A DNA stretch of 18,103 nt, from positions 1 to 18,103 of the forward strand of contig CBDUQP010000069.1 in the NCBI GenBank assembly GCA_965369385.1, in the 5' to 3' direction. The DNA is from CBDUQP01 sp965369385 (GTDB taxonomy: Bacteria > Planctomycetota > Phycisphaerae > SM23-33). The position numbers and the translations under genes were made by a program. Shown piece by piece: positions 13,190 to 18,103 of this stretch (its first letter is position 1; every line of letters begins with the position of its first letter). The notes beneath the pieces were generated by a model. It was not told the origin of the DNA and ran no database searches. It worked only from the letters and a program-made list of their open reading frames with translations.

Positions 13190-14079
13190 GATCCGCTGCT
13201 TCCGCCTTTCGGGCCGAAGGTCCGACCTGTCCGCCGTAGCTCGCAGAGCGTAGGAGGATGGGTGGTTAGCCGGGCGGTAAGGCTCGATTCTGCGCAGCCC
13301 GGTTCATCCGGGCGAAGCAGGGACGAGGCGCAACCCCCGGAACCATGCCCCCTCAAACACCCGCCGCGAAGGGGCGGGAGGCCTGCCCGCCGGAGGCGGG
13401 TGAAGCTTATGCGTGTACATATCGCTCATCATAGGGAATATCGTGCCGCTTGAACAACTCGATGAGTTCCTCGATGAACGTCATCTTCCTATGATGCTCC
13501 TGCTGTCGCCGAATGTACTCGCTTACGCTATTCAGTTGGGATTGCGATACGCTGAACGCTGAATACCCATCCTGCCATGCAAACTCCGACAATGCCGGTT
13601 CTATCTGATGAATCCATCGAGAGAATGCTCCCTTGATGTCTCTCACGAAGTCGGCCACGGCTATGGCGGCCGGGATGGTGACTGCAAGATGCAAGTGGTC
13701 CGGCTGACCATTGCATTCGAGCAGGTTCCCGCCAAGATCGCGGGCGATGCCACCGATGTAGCTGGCGGCCCGGGGAAGCATTTCCGTTACAAGCCATGGA
13801 TGGCGATTCTTGGTGGCAAAGACGATGTGATACTGCAGGTTCGTGTATGACATGACAAAGCTCCCTTGTGCCCGACGTAAGGCAGTGGCTTGAGGATACT
13901 CGCAATGCAGAAGTTTGCACACAGAATTCCTGGCCCTGGCGGCTTTGCCTCCCGCCCCTTCGCGGCGGGGTTTCGGGGGGGCATTTGTCCGGGGGTTGCG
14001 TCCCGAAGTACATCGGGACTTACCGCCCGGCTAACCACCCGACGGACCTTCGGCCCGGACGGCAGAAGCCGCTGCGATC
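13190..14079. mobile_element. IS200/IS605-like element with long imperfect inverted arms
   Basis: A single Y1 transposase gene lies between inverted arms. Matching blocks are 13211-13224 with 14043-14056, 13261-13281 with 14019-14039 (21 bp identical), 13330-13341 with 13988-13999, and 13361-13382 with 13947-13968 (22 bp identical). The left arm carries extra sequence, so the arms differ in length (about 193 and 133 bp). Arms contain internal hairpins such as GTCCCGA-AGTACA-TCGGGAC. Classical IS200 elements lack long inverted repeats; this arrangement is closer to REP-associated transposases flanked by paired palindromes. The outer limits are approximate. Confidence 0.7.
13407..13853 (-). CDS. 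Y1 transposase, IS200-like / REP-associated (TnpA)
   Basis: 148 residues, the usual size of the family. The HUH motif is His53-Leu-His55 (PDHLHLAV) and the catalytic tyrosine is probably Tyr113 (VSEYIRRQ). YHIVFATKNRHPWL, FVRDIKGAFSRWI, WQDGYSAFSVSQSQ and IPYDERYV are all typical. It cuts and joins single-stranded DNA through a 5'-phosphotyrosine bond at hairpin ends. The start at 13853 has AAGGGAG seven bases upstream; the longer frame from 13922 has none. There is no tnpB or accessory gene. It appears intact and so potentially active. Confidence 0.92.
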   Translation of the reverse strand: MSYTNLQYHIVFATKNRHPWLVTEMLPRAASYIGGIARDLGGNLLECNGQPDHLHLAVTIPAAIAVADFVRDIKGAFSRWIHQIEPALSEFAWQDGYSAFSVSQSQLNSVSEYIRRQQEHHRKMTFIEELIELFKRHDIPYDERYVHA

Positions 14080-14124
14080 AGGCTATCAGGGGGACGTTTT
14101 GCTCATCAAATGAGCGGGCCGTGG

Positions 14125-14222
14125 GGTATTCGGCACGCTGGATGCTTGTCGCGCGGGTGTCGGACAGGTACGATGGCGCACAGAGAAAGGGACGCCAGAA
14201 ATCACCAAGGCGTTCGGCGATA
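14125..14222 (+). repeat. 98-bp direct repeat, right copy
   Basis: Second copy of the 13073-13170 repeat, identical over the last 46 bp (14177-14222) and diverged before that. It ends 30 bp before the histidine phosphatase start codon and so probably forms its leader. Confidence 0.8.
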
Positions 14223-14251
14223 ATAAGTGGATTGTCGAAATGGAGATGCAC

Positions 14252-14884
14252 ATGAAGGAGTTGGTTCTGGTGCGGCACGGTCAAAGCGAGCATCTAGTTT
14301 CTGACCTCACCGGGGGCTGGACAGATACGCCGCTAACGGCTACGGGTTGCGAGCAGGCCGAAAGAACGGGCAAGATGTTGCGTGAAACATTGGATCAAAC
14401 GCCTTCCTTGGTGAGTAGTGACCTATCTCGTGCTGCCATGACGGCACAAATAATCGGTCGTTGCATTGGGGGCGAACTTGTTATGTCAAGAGAACTGAGG
14501 GAGTTGAATAATGGGATGGCGGCGGGACTGACGAAATTACAAGCTGAGAAGATTGGGCATCCGGTTACTACTCCCGCGGTCGACTGGGTTCCGTATCCTG
14601 GAGCCGAAAGCTGGCGCATGATGACTTCTCGAGTATTCAAACAATTGGACGCTCTGGCGGCGACGATTGATGGGACAGCAGTCATTGTGACACACGCTAA
14701 TTCGGGTATTGCTGTCATTCAATGGTGGCTGCGATTGAATGAAGCGGAACGTGCTGGCACATCTTTTGAACTGGATCCTTGTAGTATCACGTGGCTTACG
14801 ACGAATGTCTGGCAGGAACGTACAATTGTCAAGCTGAATGACACTTCCCACCTCCGAAGTTGCCCACTGTGTGGACGCTTGTGA
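14252..14884 (+). CDS. Histidine phosphatase family protein (phosphoglycerate mutase-like)
   Basis: 210 residues. The catalytic RHG is Arg8-His9-Gly10 (VLVRHGQSE). Other core residues are Arg60 (SSDLSRAAMTA), Glu82 or Glu84 (ELRELNNG) and His148 (IVTHAN). This superfamily transfers phosphate through a phosphohistidine; members include sugar-phosphate phosphatases and alpha-ribazole phosphatases, and the substrate here is unknown. The C terminus SCPLCGRL has two cysteines of unclear role. GGAG six bases upstream selects ATG 14252 over 14240. Codon use looks more AT-rich than in neighbouring genes, and the gene lies between repeat fragments, which suggests acquisition together with them. Confidence 0.88.
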   Translation: MKELVLVRHGQSEHLVSDLTGGWTDTPLTATGCEQAERTGKMLRETLDQTPSLVSSDLSRAAMTAQIIGRCIGGELVMSRELRELNNGMAAGLTKLQAEKIGHPVTTPAVDWVPYPGAESWRMMTSRVFKQLDALAATIDGTAVIVTHANSGIAVIQWWLRLNEAERAGTSFELDPCSITWLTTNVWQERTIVKLNDTSHLRSCPLCGRL

Positions 14885-14898
14885 CACAGTATCTGGCC

Positions 14899-14914
14899 TA
14901 TCGCCGAACGCCTT
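14899..14914 (-). repeat. Inverted 16-bp fragment of the direct repeat
   Basis: TATCGCCGAACGCCTT is the exact reverse complement of the last 16 bp of the 98-bp repeats. Together with 14207-14222 it frames the histidine phosphatase gene with inverted ends. A second fragment (about 14929-14955, GGCCGGAGTATTCGACATGCC) resembles the first part of the repeat (near 13067-13090) in direct orientation. Confidence 0.65.
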
Positions 14915-15004
14915 ACTCCTTGAGTGACCGGGCCGGAGTATTCGACATGCCAGACGTATGCAGATGAATTGGGGACGCTCTGGGCGTATACCCCTTACAA
15001 AAAA

Positions 15005-15556
15005 CTATTCCAGATTCGCGTGCCGGCCGCGATATGTATCCAGATCTACCTTCAAGCGGTCGGACAGAACGTTGAATACCGCGTCGAGGCACAAGCTTGT
15101 CGCGTGCTCAAAAACTGCCGCACGTATTACAATATCTTCCGCCTCGACAGGCACGAGCACAACCTTGTCCGCCATTGAACCTAGCTCAGAATCCGCCTCG
15201 GCGGTCAGAACTACCACCTTTGCGCCAAGCTCACGAGCGCGGCCGACAAGATAGCCCGTCATGCCGGTGCTGCCCGTGCAACTTATCGCCACGAGAAGGT
15301 CTCCCTCGCCCGCTGCCGGCGTAACCGTCTCGCCCGGTACGAACGCCGGCAAACCCGCATGCATCAGGCGCATGCCAAAACTGCGAGCCACCAGCCCACT
15401 TCTGCCAGCGCCGGTCACAAACGTTCTGCGCGCGCGGGGAAGCATGTCGGCTAGTTCCATAAAGCCTGCCCAGTCCGACTTGGCCATGACCTTGCCAATC
15501 CTCGCCAGCAAATCATCACCAGCCGACTTTACCTTATCCTTATCCCACTGCGACAT
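15005..15556 (-). CDS. hxlB: 6-phospho-3-hexuloisomerase (PHI, RuMP pathway)
   Basis: 183 residues, normal for the family. A single SIS domain (about 30-165) carries VTGAGRSGLVARSFGMRLMH (47-66) and SCTGSTGMTGY (92-102), the phosphosugar-binding loops typical of PHI. It converts D-arabino-hex-3-ulose 6-phosphate to fructose 6-phosphate in the cytoplasm. It starts 17 bases inside the end of the upstream synthase gene, so the two enzymes that act in sequence are translationally coupled. RuMP genes serve formaldehyde fixation or detoxification, or pentose synthesis when run in reverse; which applies here is not visible. Confidence 0.94.
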   Translation of the reverse strand: MSQWDKDKVKSAGDDLLARIGKVMAKSDWAGFMELADMLPRARRTFVTGAGRSGLVARSFGMRLMHAGLPAFVPGETVTPAAGEGDLLVAISCTGSTGMTGYLVGRARELGAKVVVLTAEADSELGSMADKVVLVPVEAEDIVIRAAVFEHATSLCLDAVFNVLSDRLKVDLDTYRGRHANLE

Positions 15557-16853
15557 CGCCAGACCCCTTCTTTTCCCACTTCGACAAATTCACCACCTGT
15601 GCCAACGTGCTGCCATCGCGAATCTCCTGGCGAATCCTGTTCTCCGCTTCCAGCACATCCGCAGCCCGGTTTGCCATCTCCACTGCCTTGGCTGCCGGCA
15701 GCACCATCACGCCGTCATCGTCGGCAACAATCCAGTCGCCGGGGCAAATGCGCTGGCCGCCAATCTCGATCGGAACATTGATCTCGCCCTTTCCGCGCGG
15801 CAGTCCTGCGTGACTGGTTATGTGCGTGGACCAGGCCGCGAAACCAAGCTTGCGAATCGCAGCGGTATCCCGAATAGCACCATGCACAACCAGGCCTGCC
15901 ACCTTTTTGTTCAGCGCACTTTCCGTTGCCAGTTCGCCCCAGATTGCCGGCGGCTGACCACATGCGTCAATCACTATCACATCGCCTTCGCCCGCAACGT
16001 CTATCGCCTGGACAGGCTTTGCCCAGTCACCGGGCAGGGTTCGCACCGTAACCGCGCGGCCGCATATGAACTGCCCATCGGTCAACGGACGAATACCGGG
16101 CAAACACGCCTGATAGTGCAGACCATTGGAGATGTCGGCTGTTCCCACCATCTGGAGGGCCTCGCGTATGCTATCGGCAGTTACCCGCTTGAAGTGCTCG
16201 CTGGCGACGGCCTTGCCGGTGTCGAGTGCCTTGCGGATATCAGCAGTTGCCTTTTCCGGATCGATAGCCTTGGTAATAGCCCCGCCAACGATAACTACAT
16301 CCGCGCCAGCGGCCACCGCCAGTGGCGCAGTTTCACTGTTCACGCCACCTGCGACGGCAATCGTGAGGTCCGTCATGCCGCGAATCTCTCGCAGCAGCTT
16401 CAGCGGATCGCCGCCGGTCATCTGTTCATCTATCGCGCAGTGCACGTCCAGCCAGGCAACTCCGAGGTCGGCTGCGGTCTTGACGAACGCCAGCGGATCT
16501 TCCAGGCCCATCAGGTCTACCGCTACGTCTATACCGTAATCCTTGCCGGCCTGCACACACTCGCGGATTGTGCTTTCGGAGGCAGGCCCGCAGACAGTCA
16601 TCACGTTGGCGCCTGCTTTGGCGGCGGCTTCGGTTTCTATCTTGCCGGCGTCCATCGTCTTCATGTCGGCGATGATCACCTTGTCAGGGAACATCTCGCG
16701 CACTTTGCGCACTGCATCTAGACCTTCGGACTTTATCAGCGGCGTGCCGACCTCTATCAGATCTGCCCCGCCGGCGACAGCGGCCTTCGCCACGTCCAGC
16801 GCCCTTGGCAGATTCAGGAAGTCGAGCGCCACCTGAAGTTTCACGTTACTCAT
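15540..16853 (-). CDS. 3-hexulose-6-phosphate synthase fused to an RraA-like domain
   Basis: 437 residues in two domains. Residues 1-210 are hexulose-6-phosphate synthase of the OMP-decarboxylase fold: Asp11, Glu34 and the metal/proton site D-M-K-T-M-D (63-68), with VAGGV and VIVGGAI as phosphate-binding loops. It condenses formaldehyde with ribulose 5-phosphate. Residues about 225-425 are an RraA-like/aldolase-type domain with GELAT (306-310), GAIRDT (325-330; Arg328-Asp329) and DDDGVMVLP. RraA-like proteins include oxaloacetate decarboxylases and 4-hydroxy-4-methyl-2-oxoglutarate-type aldolases, so a catalytic role is possible; the same fusion is known in some archaea and bacteria. ATG 16853 is chosen because the synthase domain starts there, with AGGAGA about 11 bases upstream. 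The upstream rmuC is 96 bp away. Confidence 0.93.
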   Translation of the reverse strand: MSNVKLQVALDFLNLPRALDVAKAAVAGGADLIEVGTPLIKSEGLDAVRKVREMFPDKVIIADMKTMDAGKIETEAAAKAGANVMTVCGPASESTIRECVQAGKDYGIDVAVDLMGLEDPLAFVKTAADLGVAWLDVHCAIDEQMTGGDPLKLLREIRGMTDLTIAVAGGVNSETAPLAVAAGADVVIVGGAITKAIDPEKATADIRKALDTGKAVASEHFKRVTADSIREALQMVGTADISNGLHYQACLPGIRPLTDGQFICGRAVTVRTLPGDWAKPVQAIDVAGEGDVIVIDACGQPPAIWGELATESALNKKVAGLVVHGAIRDTAAIRKLGFAAWSTHITSHAGLPRGKGEINVPIEIGGQRICPGDWIVADDDGVMVLPAAKAVEMANRAADVLEAENRIRQEIRDGSTLAQVVNLSKWEKKGSGDVAVG

Positions 16854-16949
16854 CGGTTCACCAATCTCCTGCTGCTTATGCAGCCACTTCGTAAGCACAC
16901 GCCCCTCTAAAAACACCCTCTATTCGCTATCCCTTTACCGCCGCCGGGG

Positions 16950-17999
16950 TCAGGCGTCAAGCGCCCTGTCGTTGCGGAGTTGCTCAATTCTATCGAGCTG
17001 ACGCTCCAACTGGCGGGTTCTGGTGGTAGTCACTACGTCAAACTGGCGGGCAACCTGGTCCAGATATTTGCCCAGCTTGTCCACCTCGCCACCGTATTTG
17101 GTCCACTGCTTGCCAAACTCCCGCAGAATGTCCAACACTTCGTGAGCGGTTCGCATCAGATTCGCACTCTCAGCAGCCTGGCGAATCACCGCCAGCATCG
17201 CATACAGGGTGAACGGGCTGGCGAGCACTACCTTCTTCTGCATAGCTTCGTCTACCATGTCGGGCGCGGCCGCCAGCACCAATGACAATATCTGCTCGCT
17301 GGGCAGGAACACTATCACGTAATCCACAGTGCCTAGCGTCGGGTCGATGTATCCTCGCGACGCCACCGCTCGAATATGCCCACGCACCGCAGTCACCAGC
17401 GACTTCAGGTGCGCGTCGCGAACAGTATTCTCCTTGGCATCCAGCCAGGCCTTGTAGCTCTCCAGCGGGAATTTCACGTCCATGTTTGCCTTTAAATCGT
17501 TTGGCATGAAGAACGTAAAGTCGGGACGCCCAGATTCCGCCTGCTCGGAAGACTGCTTGGTGTAGTTGATTGTCTCCTGCATTCCCACCAGGCGCAGGAT
17601 GTCCTCCGCCATCCGCTCGCCCCATGCGCCGCGCCGCTGGGTACTGCTCAGCATTTCACGCAATTGTCCCGTCGTGCCCGCCAGCATCGCCACCGATCCG
17701 CTAAGCTCGCCAAATTCTTTTTTCCGGTCGGCCTCCAGGCGCTGAAAGTATTCGCCCATCTTGCTCATGCGATCATTGATCACCTTCACCGACTGATCGA
17801 TCAGCTCCTTCTTACCCTCAAGCAGCGTGCCCGCCTGCTCTCCGAGTCTCCGTGAATTAGCGTCAAGAGCGTCCGACGCCAAACTCGCAAACACCTCGCG
17901 AAACTGGTCGTTACTGGCCCGAGCGCGGATGTGCGTTGCAATCAGAGCGATGCAGGCACCTGCGAGCACACCGGATATAAACATGATGGCATAGAGCAT
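16950..17999 (-). CDS. rmuC: RmuC family DNA recombination protein
   Basis: 349 residues, shorter than E. coli RmuC (about 475). An N-terminal membrane anchor (about 3-23, AIMFISGVLAGACIALIA) is followed by a coiled-coil stretch (about 28-118) and the RmuC nuclease-like domain (about 120-330). Landmarks are RGAWGERMAEDIL, SGRPDFTFFMPND, MDVKFPLESY and DYVIVFLPSEQ. RmuC limits inversions at short inverted repeats and is thought to act on DNA as a membrane-linked nuclease; mechanism is partly inferred. It is first in a probable minus-strand cluster with the RuMP genes, but shares no obvious function with them. The ribosome site is poor (AGGGA about 12 bases before ATG 17999). Confidence 0.92.
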   Translation of the reverse strand: MLYAIMFISGVLAGACIALIATHIRARASNDQFREVFASLASDALDANSRRLGEQAGTLLEGKKELIDQSVKVINDRMSKMGEYFQRLEADRKKEFGELSGSVAMLAGTTGQLREMLSSTQRRGAWGERMAEDILRLVGMQETINYTKQSSEQAESGRPDFTFFMPNDLKANMDVKFPLESYKAWLDAKENTVRDAHLKSLVTAVRGHIRAVASRGYIDPTLGTVDYVIVFLPSEQILSLVLAAAPDMVDEAMQKKVVLASPFTLYAMLAVIRQAAESANLMRTAHEVLDILREFGKQWTKYGGEVDKLGKYLDQVARQFDVVTTTRTRQLERQLDRIEQLRNDRALDA

Positions 18000-18033
18000 T
18001 CTTTTGTGATTCCCTGTGGTTCCTTAAGACGCC

Positions 18034-18062
18034 ATTCTATGCACTTCGAGCCCATTTGTGAA
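18034..18062 (-). promoter_or_regulatory. Candidate sigma-70 promoter of rmuC
   Basis: On the minus strand TTCACA (18062-18057), exactly 17 nt, TAGAAT (18039-18034). Each box matches five of six consensus bases. The predicted start lies about 27 nt before the rmuC ATG. Confidence 0.65.
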
Positions 18063-18103
18063 CATCGTGGAGCATTTGTAGACGCCACCTGCTGCCAATT
18101 GGA

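Noticed and set aside
12787..13239. 150-codon plus-strand frame, and the opposing frame at 12729-13019
   Set aside because: Both cross repeats and palindromes, lack ribosome sites and resemble no protein.
13073..14222. Possible CRISPR or integron attC array from the repeated sequences
   Set aside because: Only two direct copies 1 kb apart with a transposon between them, no regular spacers, no cas genes, no integron integrase and no paired attC core sites.

Overview
The window looks like a moderately GC-rich bacterial chromosome. Housekeeping genes (rpoD, rmuC, two tRNA genes) are mixed with one-carbon/sugar metabolism, small repeats and one unusual transcription system. The best guess for the host is a member of Planctomycetota. 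The guess rests on the hexulose-phosphate synthase–RraA fusion, the paired sugar-phosphate isomerases, the solo IS200-like transposase and the loose gene packing. No marker here is decisive, so the assignment is tentative.

Layout. 1-4144: tRNA-Arg(ACG), a universal stress protein, a coupled pair of xylose-isomerase-like genes of which the second is a chimera, and an HD-GYP response regulator, followed by about 700 bp packed with short palindromic insertion-like elements. 4145-7893 (minus): a two-gene operon made of an ECF-type sigma factor and a 1051-residue single-chain RNA polymerase. 7894-10320: an intergenic region with a terminator and candidate promoter, then the principal sigma factor rpoD and its promoter region. 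10321-12283: tRNA-Leu(GAG) with promoter and terminator, two small overlapping helical proteins, and a class I methyltransferase. 12284-14920: gene-poor sequence with a repeat element, terminator, an IS200-like transposase inside long inverted arms, 98-bp direct repeats, and a histidine phosphatase. 14921-18103 (minus): rmuC, then a hexulose-phosphate synthase–RraA fusion overlapping 6-phospho-3-hexuloisomerase.

Central observation. The protein at 4145-7300 joins a shortened RNA polymerase beta subunit to a shortened beta-prime subunit in one chain about 38% the length of E. coli beta plus beta-prime. It keeps the active-site NADFDGD motif (Asp747, Asp749, Asp751), the two active-site lysines, the beta Glu-Asp pair, the switch-2 region, the beta-prime clamp helices that dock sigma region 2, the F-loop/bridge-helix region and a degenerate trigger loop. 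It appears to lack the beta lobes, the beta flap (docking site of sigma region 4), the zinc ribbon and the beta-prime C-terminal domains. An ECF sigma gene lies 5 nt upstream, and the polymerase Shine-Dalgarno sits within the sigma gene's last codons. I read this as a dedicated, probably regulated second transcription machine with its own sigma factor, insulated from rpoD by a terminator. I know of no described bacterial operon like this.

The minus-strand RuMP genes (synthase-RraA and isomerase) would condense formaldehyde with ribulose 5-phosphate and isomerise the product, or run in reverse to make pentoses. At least four copies or derivatives of a CTAG-ended palindromic element lie at gene borders and indicate recent activity of small non-autonomous elements.
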